Source of the DNA: Anarhynchus alexandrinus
Taxonomy: Eukaryota; Chordata; Aves; Charadriiformes; Charadriidae
NCBI GenBank assembly: GCA_008711295.1
Contig: VUYV01000154.1
Span: 1,079,726-1,143,725, forward strand
Reading direction: 5' to 3'
Length of the DNA stretch: 64,000 nucleotides
Under the pieces are notes generated by a model. The model saw only the letters and a program-made list of their open reading frames with translations. It did not search any database and was not told where the DNA came from. Positions 12,987 to 24,000 of this stretch are shown here, piece by piece (the first letter of the stretch is position 1; the number at the start of each line of letters is the position of its first letter). A program made the translations under genes and the position numbers.

Positions 12987-14214
12987 GGAGGAAAATACAG
13001 TGTAAGCAAGGGAAAAACCATTACAGTTTGAGAGGGAAAGTTGGGTTAACACTGAAGCTTATTTTTATCATCTTCCCTAATAATTTGAAATTTAAAATCA
13101 ATTCAAATTACTAACACGAGAGAGCTTTCAATAAAATCATGGTGACTGGACTTATGAGCCATCTGTGCCATATACTGAAGCTTAACTGCATTACGGTGGT
13201 CAAAGTACTGAATTAGAGGGAGTCAGGAGGGGGACAAGGGAGGAGACACAAGAGGTATAGCCTCTAAAACCTCTATAAATCTAACCTCCCTCTTTCCTAC
13301 TGCCATCATTAGATTCCTACTCTGCCACTGAATAGTCTCAGGTAGGACTTTAGCATTTGACAAATGAAGGCAATTTGAGGATTTTATACTTGTGGATACA
13401 TTGTAGGACTTACTGTGTGACTTAAAAGCATTTTTCTTGTAAATCAAATATTACCTTGGAAAATAACAATACTGGCAAATGAAACCAGTGAGGTGCCACT
13501 CAAGACTACAGTCCTGCTTTAATCATGTTGCTCTTTGAGAATTTAAAGCTTTTAATCATGCCAGGCTGCCACGGTTTGGGTTAAAATTCATGGGAATTTA
13601 CGGATATTATTTTGGCCACTGGAGAGCTCACTTACTAATACAACAGGGACTCTATTGAAGTCATGGAAATTTTTTGCATTATTGTTTTTTGAATGCACTA
13701 CAATTACTGAAAGGTTCAAACTTACCTGAGTTCACACGTGACACGGTTGATGAAAAATAGACTTAACCTGCAATGATTTTGCCTTTTGTCCTTCTGTATT
13801 TTGTCCGTGTGCTACGCATTAGCAACTGATTCAGTGTAAAAACAGCATATTTTGATTGCTTCACATCTTCATAGTAATAGCCTGTGTTGACTTTTGTATT
13901 AGTGCTCTAACCTTGAATTAATAAATAAATAAATGAATTCTTACATCTATGCTGTTTTCAGTATCCAGTCAAGGCCAATGATGTCTTATGATAGCACATG
14001 TGCCAACGATTAACTGCTTAGATTTTCATTCAATAAGGCACTTCTTTATCAAAATAAACGAATGAATGATGAATTATCAAATAACCACCTATGAGATACC
14101 AGTCCAAAATGCAAAACCAGAGCCATTAGAAACTAGTCTTGGTTTTTTTTTTCCTCCTGGGTTTAAGGAGAAGCCTAAAGGCTGGCAGCAAACATCAAGG
14201 GTAATTTCTATTTC

Positions 14215-14215
14215 N
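14215..14215. other. Ambiguous base (N) in assembly
   Basis: The only N in the window, between TTTC and GCAAG. It marks an unresolved base call and has no biological meaning by itself. Confidence 0.99.
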
Positions 14216-15698
14216 GCAAGACTGTGAACGCAATTTCCCTCCTCTACTCTGCATGTATGCAGTTACACAGCACTGAAAAAGTTCAGAAACCAATAGGGGC
14301 AGGTAATGCATAGAGCATGCCATTACAGATACATAACCAAACAAAATTAGAAAATGGTACCAACTAGTTGCTATTGCAAATAAACACTGGAAAGACGTGC
14401 TTTAGTTTTATGAGCACGTAAGTCTGATTTTACAGAATACACTGCATGAAAGTCTAAGCCTTATGAATATTCCTTCAGCAGTAATATTGCTCCTATTGAC
14501 AAATCTTTTAAACACCTTATGCAAGCGTCATTTCATGCAAATCAGCTTTTCAGAGGTGTCATGTGAGAACACATGCATTAGACCCAAATCCACCAGAATG
14601 CCAGGGATAAACACGTGTTGCCGAGTCATGGGAAGATCAGAACAGTTTTTAAAAAGCAGTCGTTCTAGAATGTGGATTCATTTCTTCTTAACACTATTTT
14701 CCAGACAGATTTCTTTCTGAGTATCAAGTTTTGAGTTTATCTTAGTTTGTACTTCCGAACCCAAGACTGTCAGCCAGATATTTGAAAAGCCATCTATTTC
14801 TCAGACATCTAAACTAACCTATTCATGGATATGCATGGCTTGTAAACCTACTTCCATCTACCGATCTTAATGAGATTTTGCTCTTCAGCCTTCTAGTTAT
14901 GGGCAAAACAATCTGGTTTTGTGACTCCAGTGTGTATGCTTCGAATGTGAAATAGGCTTGCAATGTCTGTCTCTCACTTTTGCATTGGGGTGACAATTTA
15001 CATTATGCACAGAGAAACACAGTTTTAAATCCGTAATAAAACCACTTTAATCTTACTAATTTTCTGGATTTCATCTATTTTCAGTTGTGTGTAATCAAAT
15101 AAAAATTACTGAAGTGTAAGTCCAGAAAAAAAGAGTTCTCAAAAAAGCCCTATATTATTATTAACAGCAATTGTGCCCAAAATACACCCCATTCAATATG
15201 GAGTAGAGGATGTATAAGCCATTTCCAGTGCAAGCACAATGCCGAAGAGCACAACACATTTTATATTTCTCTCAAGGTGTTGAAATTGCTAATTAACCAA
15301 ATTGAATTAGCTAAGTATAAAGGACTGTATCACCATAACTCCAGTCACTTAGCTGTTAACAGCTAGGAATTATGAGCACTGTGAAGTTGCTGGTGTATTG
15401 CCTGAGAACTCACCTTCAAACTCCCCAGGTGCTTGGCCAGGCTTACACGACTGCCCGAGCCTGAGCAACTGCACTCGGCTGACATACTTCTTGCCAGCTG
15501 ACCCATGTTATTTGACCTTCTGCAGGCTCTGCTCTTATCCCATTTGTAAAAAACAAGGCAAATAGTCTTAAATCACCATCGGGATAGTTTAACAGATTTT
15601 AATTTGCGTTTGCAAGAGGTGACAAATGCACTTAGAGTCAAATCCTGTAGAAGTTTACCAAAGAACCGTCATTTACAGTGAGCAACAACAAGTGAGCA

Positions 15699-15759
15699 CT
15701 GGACTAGATGATTTCCAGAGGTCCCTTCCACCCTAATTTTTTCTCAGGGACTCTATGAA
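15699..15759 (+). mobile_element. CR1 LINE scrap, last ~60 bases
   Basis: ACTGGACTAGATGATTTCCA followed by GAGGTCCCTTCCACCCTAAT and a decayed CTATGAAT end matches the terminal segment of CR1 (GGACTAGATGATCTCTAGAGGTCCCTTCCAACC type). Only the 3' terminus is present, which suggests very early truncation or loss of the rest. Confidence 0.8.
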
Positions 15760-16802
15760 TTACATAATTTAGTCATTAAATTGCATCAAAGATTTGCAAA
15801 CAGTGAACTCTGGTAGCCAAGAAGAGTAACCAGAACAACTCGGTTGGAGTAATCATCACCATGCTGATGTTATGACGCATCTTACGTGAAGGAACTCTTA
15901 TTTGAAAGGAAAGAGATTTCAATCACTAATGAATAAGGTGGCAAAGGGTTATATTGGAATATCTGAAGCCCAGACTAGCTAGCCAGTTATGTCCCTGCAC
16001 TGCATGTAGCTCTTTGTGCTGCCAAAGAGTCTCTTAAAGCTTCCCTGGAGCAAGAATAAATTGTTGAGGAAGGAGATGTGGGAATGGGAATATTACAAAA
16101 CTCACTGGTGAGGTAGAGGCTATACGGAGGTAAATTATAGCCCCAGGCTTTATAGGTTTAAAGCTCCTGATTTGTTATTGGACAATATCTATTTTATAAT
16201 AACATGGTGCTTTTTCTTCATTGTCTGGTGGCCTCATCCAGTTCTGAGCAAAAGCCTGACTCTTGTCTGTCTGAACTATGAAGGCTGATCCAAACCCAGG
16301 AATTTTCCCATCACAGACAGACTGGAAAGCCCCAAGCAGACAAAGTGGGAAGCCAGATGACTCAGACGACTGAATCCTGGACCTGTAACACTACCTTCTC
16401 TCATGTTCATTGAGAATTACAAATGCACATGCTCTGCAAAGTTAAGCCAAATTAAAATGGTTTTGTTATTGATTTAAAAGATTCTAAAACTTTAGAATCA
16501 CACCCAGAATGCTCACGGTGTGAGTCACAAATTGAATTCATTCTTGTCAAAGAAAAGTCTCCATTCAGGAAACAAAAATCAATTTCTTGAATGTAGTAGG
16601 CAGGCAGGTCAATTTGTAGTAGAGCTGTTGTTCAAGGAAACTTCAGTGCCTGTATTGTCCAGGTTTAAAAAAAAAATATTTAATTTAAAAATTTTAAATC
16701 ATGTAAATTATGCTCTCATGTGATTTACATGTAAGTCTGTCAAAGACTTGGACTTCACCAAAGGAATCAGTTCACATTTGTCTTGTAGGGGTTTTATTTA
16801 GC

Positions 16803-16850
16803 TTGGTTTAACCTCTGCTATGTTGGTTGGTTTAACCTCTGCTATGTTGG
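16803..16850. repeat. Perfect 2 x 24 bp tandem duplication
   Basis: The unit starting TTGGTTTAACCTCTGC occurs twice head to tail (16803-16826 and 16827-16850) with no mismatch. Perfect identity points to a recent slippage or short-repair duplication. Confidence 0.95.
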
Positions 16851-19052
16851 TATTGAAGAGCCCATTCGACAGTCTGGTTCTGTGCAGGCAGGCAGTGAAG
16901 GGGGTGGATCTTGCAATCGGTGACAGGAGACGCCAGGCAGAGCGGAGGCAAATGGGAAAGGTCAGAAATGGATAGACAAGAAATGAACAGCCAGTGGGAG
17001 AGGAAAAAGAACTTTTTTTGATTCATGGCTTGCTTAATTGATAAAGGAGGAAAAAACTCAAAGGCGCCGCAGCAGAAGTAGCTTACCACCTCACTTCTTA
17101 GTAGCTTACGTGGGATGAGTAAGAATCGCTTTCATTCATAACACATCTTTTACCTAAATACCTACTGTAATGGCTAGGTGTATTGTACTTAAGTGGTCTC
17201 TGGACCAAAACTGAATGGAACTTGAGCAGCAGGAGTAGAAGATGAAACACTGGTAGAGAGTTAGCTTGACAGAATTAAATTGTTACAAGGTCATGATCCC
17301 GGATACCAATCATACTACTGAAAATAAAAGGGCATAAGCTGCTTGAAAACTTGGGGACATATTTGATTTCATTTTGTGAGCCTTTCAAGCCATGACAATG
17401 TGTACCCAGGCACACAAAAAAAACCAAACCAACCCAAAACCACCACTCTAAGAAAAGTTACATGCCAATAATTTTGAGGTTAATATTACCGATTCAGTAT
17501 TTTTAGTTCTAGTGTTAGATTTCAAATGAGTGCGAAACTATTTTGAGTGTTTATATGGCCTTTTCATTCCAGATTCAGGCTGCAAATGGACACAGTAGAA
17601 ATAACAGTGTTAGGCCAATCTCGTGTTATTCGTATTCCAAGAAGAAGTATAGAGTATTAGAAATCTCATAAAACAATCCTTCGTACTTCCAACCCTTGGT
17701 TTTAGCATTTTCAGGTTATATCGCTTCAACACAAACGGCAAAACTCCAAACATTTGTGAGACAGGTCACAGTTTACCTTGTGTTATTCTTGGGGCTTCCC
17801 ATCACCATGGCTTAGCTGAAGATTTTCACTGACTCCGTATTCAAGTAGGGTTATGCTCTCCCAAGCGTCCTGAATCAGAAACCCAGAGCTTATGACTGGG
17901 GCAGCTTCAGAGACTCTACATTATTATCAAACTCCTTTCTCATCTGATATGAAGCCAGAGAGTGGGTGCAATACTACTTTGTATTTAAGTTAACAAAAAG
18001 AAAGAATCTGCTTTAAATATTTTGTTTTGACTGAACAAGTGATTTCCTGCATTGCTTCTACCCAAATATTCAAATATATTCATTCTCTACCTTATGGAGG
18101 TAATAATCATCTTAAATAGCCTTCGGCTTGGGTTTAATCAGAATGCCATTTTTCAGGTGGGGATAATATCATCTTCTGCAATGAGACAATGACCCAGTCT
18201 CCGTATGGATGGCAACAGTACCTACCACTCAGTACCTCAATAATTTTCTTTCACGCAGCTTGGATGGGCAAGGTCTGCCTAGTACCCGGGTTACAGCGAT
18301 GGTCCTCAGTAGCTACGTACACACTAGTGACCACAAGAAATAATATGCAGTCCCATCATTTTATAATGCCTTTTTGAGCCACGTGGTATTGGTAGCATGT
18401 TAAACTTTTGCTCCCTAAATTTAGGGACACATTGAGTATTAAATGTCCTTTAGAAACTGCCTGATGTTTTCATCTCGATCACGCATAAGCCTGATTTTGA
18501 GCAAATAGACCTTTTGAAGTTGTTGGGGGATTTTCATATGACTCTATACATATGCTTTAGCAATGTGCTTTATGGAACTGTTAATGATTTTTGTCCTGTC
18601 CATTTTTAATGCCCGTTCTAGCATCTGTCATGCATGAAATTCCTCTTACTGACACAGCATGTGGATAATTCGGCATTTAACTCCTATCTTTGCTGAGTCA
18701 GGTGCATTTTGCTTTCATCTCTATTCTAAGCCAATGCAGTGTTTAGTGATCACCTTTATCAATCCCCTGCATAAATTTGAGTATACTCACTGAATAAACT
18801 GCACTATAAACAACCTGTTTGGTATGTAGATAAGAACTGGATCCTTTCAATCCCAAATTGTAATTACTTCAGGCCCCAAACGTGTAATTTAAGGATCAAA
18901 GCCTGAATTGTTATCATAAATGCAATTCAGTAACAAGGAAAACCTGAATGATTTTCAGATAAACAAAATCAGGCTGAATCAATGGAAATCTAGAACGATT
19001 TCTGTCACATCATTTAGTGTATTTAATTTCATTCTGTATTTTTCTTTGTTAG

Positions 19053-19095
19053 GTCTACAAATAGAAAGAGCTCAAGGTGTTAAGCAGCTGAACAG
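19053..19095 (+). other. Candidate 43-nt microexon, unproven
   Basis: A strong 3' splice site (pyrimidine tract from about 19028, ending TTCTTTGTTAG at 19052) is followed 43 bases later by a near-consensus donor (AACAG then GTAAGAG, from 19096). One of three frames is open and reads LQIERAQGVKQLNR, leaving two bases at each edge, so flanking introns of phases 1 and 2 would be needed. I do not recognise the peptide as any known protein. Chance pairs of this quality are expected in 64 kb, and one open frame in 43 bases is weak evidence. No neighbouring exon was found in the window. Confidence 0.22.
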
Positions 19096-20403
19096 GTAAG
19101 AGTCAAGTTTTCCCTAGGACTTCAGAATTTCAGATTAATTATTCTGGTTTTCTACTGTCTATAATATAAGACTACAATTTATAATATAAAATAATAATTT
19201 AGTTATCATATCCTGTTTCCAATTTCTGTAATCTTGTTTACACTAATTTTGCACATTCTTCTCTATGTGCTTTATTATCTTTTTAGGCAATTTTCATAGC
19301 TCCTTTCAGTTATTTCTCATATGTTTAATACTTGTTTTCCCTGTGTTAGCTAAAGAAAACCCAAGTTTATCAATAAAATATTAGTTAATTTGTAAAAAGA
19401 AGAAAAAAAATCCTACAGTTTGATGTGAATTGAAATGTTGGGAAGCAGTGAAATGTATGGGATAGATCAGCTGTATAAACATCCAAAGCATATTGCCCAG
19501 AGTTTTGAATACAATTTCTGCATTCTCTTTCCTTCACTTAAGTATACAGACACATGCAAAAAGATAATGCGTGCAACTTTAGTGTAGTCTACTTATGATC
19601 GTGCAAATTTTGTCAATACAATTTAATCAATAACTAAAATGGAATTGTGGACTCCCAACCTGTGGTTAAATTATACTTTTTCTTTCTAAAATGAAGGTTT
19701 AATTACTGTTTATAAGGGCTGAAAACCTAGAAGAAAAACTACAGCTAATATAAATATTTACTGGACCATCATTTAGTAAATACATAAATCTTTTCTTCTT
19801 TCCTTAGATATTCAGCTCTTTTCAACAGAATAACAAGAAGTAGCTAAGTTACAATGATAAATTATTCTTTCCAGTTTCATATTCTATTTATAGCCTTTTC
19901 ATTCATTAGAGTTTTTAATTTGTTTTGGGTTTGTTGCTTTTCACGCTCCCATGTATTTTTTAAGAAATAATTTATTACAATTCATATTTCTTTCTTTTCA
20001 AAATTATAATCCAATTACTTTCTCAGTAAACAAGAATTCCTGCCTTTTATGTGAAATGAACTACCAGCAAAAGTGGTTTCTGATTAGACAAGCTAATTTT
20101 GAAAGGACAGATAGAATCAAGCAATGAACTGGATAAAAATAATAATGGAGCATACCTTGTTAGATAACAAATGGAACAGACTTCGGAGACAATTAATGCA
20201 GGAGATATTTAACGCTGAGATATGTTAAACAAGCTTTGTCTTTTTTTATTTCCTGCTATAAATCATAGCTAATTTACTTAAATAATGTACTGTAACCACC
20301 TAGCTAAAAGCATCACGTTTCTGTAAACACATGCCACGGTAACTCTCCTTGTTCTCTCCTGCTGTGCATGGAAACCCCAGCACCCTTTGTGGGAGGGTGC
20401 GGG

Positions 20404-20425
20404 TGTGTATATATATGTGTGTGTA
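20404..20425. repeat. Short TG/TA microsatellite
   Basis: A compound run of TGTG, TATATATA and TGTGTGTG, followed by GATGGGAGATAGATGGA. It is short and imperfect. Confidence 0.85.
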
Positions 20426-20545
20426 GATGGGAGATAGATGGACATACGGACAGATCGATTGTTCGATCCAGTAAGAGAAAGTAGTCTAACAACATTCAGG
20501 ATGGGTATTGCAGGAAAATATGTGGTAACATCATCCCATGGATAA

Positions 20546-20550
20546 ACATG
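20546..20550 (+). repeat. Target-site duplication, left copy (ACATG)
   Basis: ACATG directly precedes the LTR 5' terminus TGTCATGG and is repeated directly after the 3' terminus at 21093-21097. A 5 bp duplication is made by retroviral-type integrase. Confidence 0.85.
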
Positions 20551-20814
20551 TGTCATGGTTTTGGTTGGGATAGAGTTAACTTTTTTTTCCTAGCAGCTGA
20601 TATAGTGCTCTGTTTTGTATTTGGGATGAGAAATACTTTTGATAGAGGGCTGGTGTTTTAGTTGTTGTTAGGCAGTCAAGGCCTTTTCTGCTCCTCACAC
20701 CGCCCCACCAGCGAGCAGGCTGTGAGTTCACAAGAAGTTGGGAGGGGACACAGCCGGGACAGCTGACCCCAACTGACCAAGGGGATATTCCATACCATGT
20801 GATGTCACGCTCAG

Positions 20815-20821
20815 TATATAA
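20815..20821 (+). promoter_or_regulatory. LTR TATA box
   Basis: TATATAA sits 265 bases into the LTR, just after GATGTCACGCTCAG, in the position of a U3 core promoter. The LTR could in principle still start transcription towards higher coordinates. Confidence 0.75.
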
Positions 20822-21003
20822 AGCTGGGGGAAGAAGAAGGAAGGGGGGGAAATTCAGAGTGATGGTGTTTGTCTTCCCAAGTAACTGTTACGTGTGATGG
20901 AGCCCTGCTTTCCTGGAGGTGGCTGGACACCTGCCTGCCCATGGGAAGCAGTGAAAGAACTCCTTGTTTTGCTTCACTTGCGTGCGTGGCTCTTGCTTTA
21001 CTT

Positions 21004-21009
21004 AATAAA
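21004..21009 (+). promoter_or_regulatory. LTR polyadenylation signal
   Basis: AATAAA lies about 190 bases after the TATA box and is followed by a T/G-rich stretch (CTGTCTTTATG, GTTTTTCC), the usual arrangement of an LTR poly(A) signal. Confidence 0.75.
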
Positions 21010-21092
21010 CTGTCTTTATGTCAACCCACAAGTTTTTCCTCACTTTCATTCTTCTGATTCTCTCCCCCACTGCCTGGGGTTAAACCACGACA

Positions 21093-21097
21093 ACATG
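21093..21097 (+). repeat. Target-site duplication, right copy (ACATG)
   Basis: Matches 20546-20550 exactly and immediately follows the terminal GACA of the LTR. Confidence 0.85.
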
Positions 21098-24000
21098 ACT
21101 TCTTTTACGTTGGGTTTCCAAATGACTAAATTGCAGACTGCAGGCCCCTACTTGCTGGGCTTGATTCTGGTTCAAGTCTTGTACTGAAGTAGCACTCTTT
21201 ATTGGACTGTTGGAAAAACTGTATCAGTCAGGTGGTCTGAGAGATATTTTTTCCTGTATTGTCTGTTTGCTATATATAGTGAAGTTTTGTTTCTAAGAAG
21301 CATAAACAAGGATTCTTTTTTTTAGTAAAAAGCTGGAGTGGTAGACTTTTGAGAAAAAGAAATAAGCCTATGACTCTTATTCTTTTATGTTCAGAAAATA
21401 AGCAGATGTGTACGTATTTCTAAACAAAGAATCAAGCTATTATTAAAAATATCCTTAGCCCATATTAACGACTTGTTCACTCCAATGGAAACAATCTTGC
21501 AAGGCCAAACTTTGTCAAACTCCAAAGGTCAAGGGTAAATAATATGAGTTTTAGGACTCTAAAAATGTGTGCAATATAATGAAAATGGATTTTCAAGTTT
21601 TTTAGTACAGTTATATGATCCTGACTGTGTCTTTTTATTCAGCAGTTAAGCAATTGGCAACTTGGTTTGGAAAGAGAACATGTAGTTGCATATGCCTATA
21701 CTGTGTGTCTGATGTTTTTTGTTTTATCTGAAGCTAGAGACATTTTACGTAAGACCTGTTTGTCTCACCTTTAAGAAATACAAATACATTTTCTTTATCT
21801 TCCCTTAGCATTCATATTTCCTGGGCAATTTTCAAGACTGCTTTCAAATAGTAGAGAAACACAATGTGCAACTATTAAGAAATGGGAGTTTGGCATAATT
21901 CTCTGTGTACTGTATGATTGCATTTTGTATCAAACAGCAAAATTTACTGCTGTGAAAGGTCCAGTTATAATAGTATTTTTTCATCAACTGCCAATGTACT
22001 AGCAGATGATTGGAGCAAGCAGATGACACACAGTGGTTTGAAAAAGAACTGGACAAGGTTATAGGGAGTCAAGATGCACTTCCTCAGCAACCCACAACTA
22101 TGAAGGGAGTGGGAAATGTTCCACTTTCTCTGGGAACATGAGGACCCAAGTGGTGAACTTTTCCATAAGATTTTGGGAACAAATGATACCAAGGAGTTAA
22201 CGGAGGACTTCAGGAGCAGACCCAGGCACTGTGAATAGTTAAGGATACTGTCCTCCAGGCTGCCTATGGTCCCAAGCCAATGTTTACTGCCAAATTGCTC
22301 CATCTTCCTCTTTCTCTGGCTTTGTCTCAATAGCAGGAATTGTGCTGCTTCCTCTTTGTCTTGTGATCTGTGAATGTTTCAGTGTCATATGGTAAAACAA
22401 CACTATAAAACACTTTCAACAATTTCACAGGGAGGATTCAGTACTCTTGGCACCTTTATGGGGTCTTTTTCTCTTCCATGAAACAATAAAAATTGGAAAC
22501 AGCATCCTCCTTCCTGTAGCCAGTCTTGGTTTTGGGGAGCCAGGTTCTTTCTTACAATGAGGGACCTCTGTAGAAGAGTTGCTCTGGACAGAGATGTGTC
22601 AGGCACTACGCCTCAGTGTCCTCCACTGAAATCAATCCTACCATCTCGAGTCTGAGGAGTAGTTCTTTACAGTAGTTGGAATAACATGTGATCACTTATA
22701 AATATGCATAATCACATTCCCCCACTAGCATAGTATCCAGCTTGAGTTTAAGAGAGCGTCATCAAAAGGACTTCATTTTAAATGTCTGCTGATTTTTAGA
22801 GACATCAGTAGAAAGGTAGCAAATACCACCAGTACCATAAAGAGCCAACCTTTAGTCTTGAAGAAGGGAAGGGAATCATTGGTCTTTATCCCTTTCTAAG
22901 AAATATTGTAGACCCAATTTTTTCAAACCCAGGACTGCAGTCCCTGGAGGGGGGGCACCTGCTGTGACAGTATTCAGAACAAACTCTTCTGTGTTCTTAC
23001 AAATTGTGTGAAACCGGTCCTTCTACTGCTGTTTGTGCTGCAAATTTCAGATCTACCCAATGCTTTAATATGAAAAACTTCAATGGTTTCATTTTATTTT
23101 TAATTTTTAATTTTTCTCAGTAATTGGTAAACTGTTTCTAAGCATTATCTATACTAAAACTTTTTTATTTACTTCCAGACTTTTCTCCTTAGTCACTTCC
23201 TTTTGAAGATTATACCAACAAATCCCTCTTATCTCTTCTGTCTGTATCTGAAAATCATCTCTAACTGCCTTCTCTCCCTTACTCAGCCAAACTGCACCTT
23301 AATACTGATCCAGTCAAACAACTTCATAGTTTCAACATCTGAAATCTCCTTCTCTGTTTTTTTTTGTGTCCTTCTCCAGTCACCAAATCCAGTGCTCCCA
23401 GATGTCTATTACTCATTCTATACTGCATGTCTAGCCACTCTCATTTTTTGTGGCCACTCTCGTTTTTCTGCTTGTTGCTTCCTCTACTACATCATGGCTT
23501 TTGTCATGGCTTTCTGGATGTACACTGCCAGAAGAGTACAAGATGTGCAAGGCTATGCCGGAAGGTAGAGCCAAGCCCAGAACACAAAACTCTAGTACCT
23601 TAGCATAGGGCATGACATTGAGTTTGTAATATATGCAATGTTAAGATTTTTTGGGTATTGTTGAATAGCACCACCATTCTTTGCTTATGAACCCTTGCCT
23701 AATTATGTATCATCTCCTCTATTCTCAGTTTTCTGTTAAGGAACTTGTGATTTCCTCTTGAGAGCCCCTTACTTGCCAGAAAGTTGTTTCCAGGATTATT
23801 ACCTTTCTGTCCTTGTGATTTCTCTTAGAGTACCCACTCCTGTCCCGTGACTATCCTACTTACTAATGGAGTTTATTTTTATATAGATTAGAGTATTTCT
23901 GCATTTCAGAAGTCCTAAAACATCAAAGAACCACTCTGTCAGAGAACCACTACACAAATGCAGTTACAATTGAGTGCAGTATGTGTTAGTAAATATGACT

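Larger units (their letters stand above)
7871..15698. other. Long unique AT-rich non-coding region
   Basis: Nearly 8 kb without a recognised gene or dated repeat. It holds an A16 run (12971-12986), A-runs near 11564-11575, a TAAA repeat at 13918-13936, a T10 run near 14143 and one ambiguous base. A splice-site pair frames 52 bases at 9553-9604 (see findings). A perfect-looking minus-strand donor (CAG/GTAAGT) at 13721-13728 has no matching acceptor that leaves an open frame. Sequence near 9935-10005 contains TTAGGTACTTAA and TTAGATGCCTAAAT, which recall an old amniote interspersed repeat, too weakly to annotate. Confidence 0.5.
15760..20545. other. Unique non-coding region
   Basis: No gene is recognised apart from the weak candidate microexon at 19053-19095. 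Local structure includes a 2 x 24 bp tandem duplication (16803-16850), an AC-rich run near 17414-17445, a 16 bp perfect palindrome at 18412-18427 (TCCCTAAATTTAGGGA) and a small hairpin (CTGAATTG/CAATTCAG) at 18903-18930. The 85-codon minus-strand open frame at 16832-17089 has no recognised domain. Confidence 0.5.
20551..21092 (+). mobile_element. Solo LTR of an endogenous retrovirus
   Basis: A 542 bp long terminal repeat starts TGTCATGGTTTTGG and ends TTAAACCACGACA. Its ends form imperfect inverted repeats (TGTCATGGTTT against TGTCGTGGTTT) with canonical TG...CA termini. Inside are a TATA box (20815-20821) and an AATAAA signal (21004-21009) about 190 bases apart, which gives plus-strand polarity. 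The same 5 bp flanks both sides. No gag, pol or env sequence, primer-binding site or second LTR adjoins it, so it is what remains after LTR-LTR recombination deleted the provirus. The terminal words (TGTCRTGGTTT, GGGATAGAGTTAA) recall ERVL-type LTRs common in birds; the class is inferred from memory. Short open frames inside it (20869-21187) are not genes. Confidence 0.93.

Noticed and set aside
13721..13728. Minus-strand donor with perfect CAG/GTAAGT
   Set aside because: No pyrimidine-rich minus-strand acceptor with an open frame was found to its right.
21965..22330. 121-codon minus-strand open frame
   Set aside because: No recognisable domain, no splice context, and length within chance for 64 kb on six frames.
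23203..23568. 121-codon hydrophobic open frame, possible membrane protein
   Set aside because: The hydrophobicity follows from T-rich DNA; a second overlapping frame is also open, and there is no recognised family or promoter.
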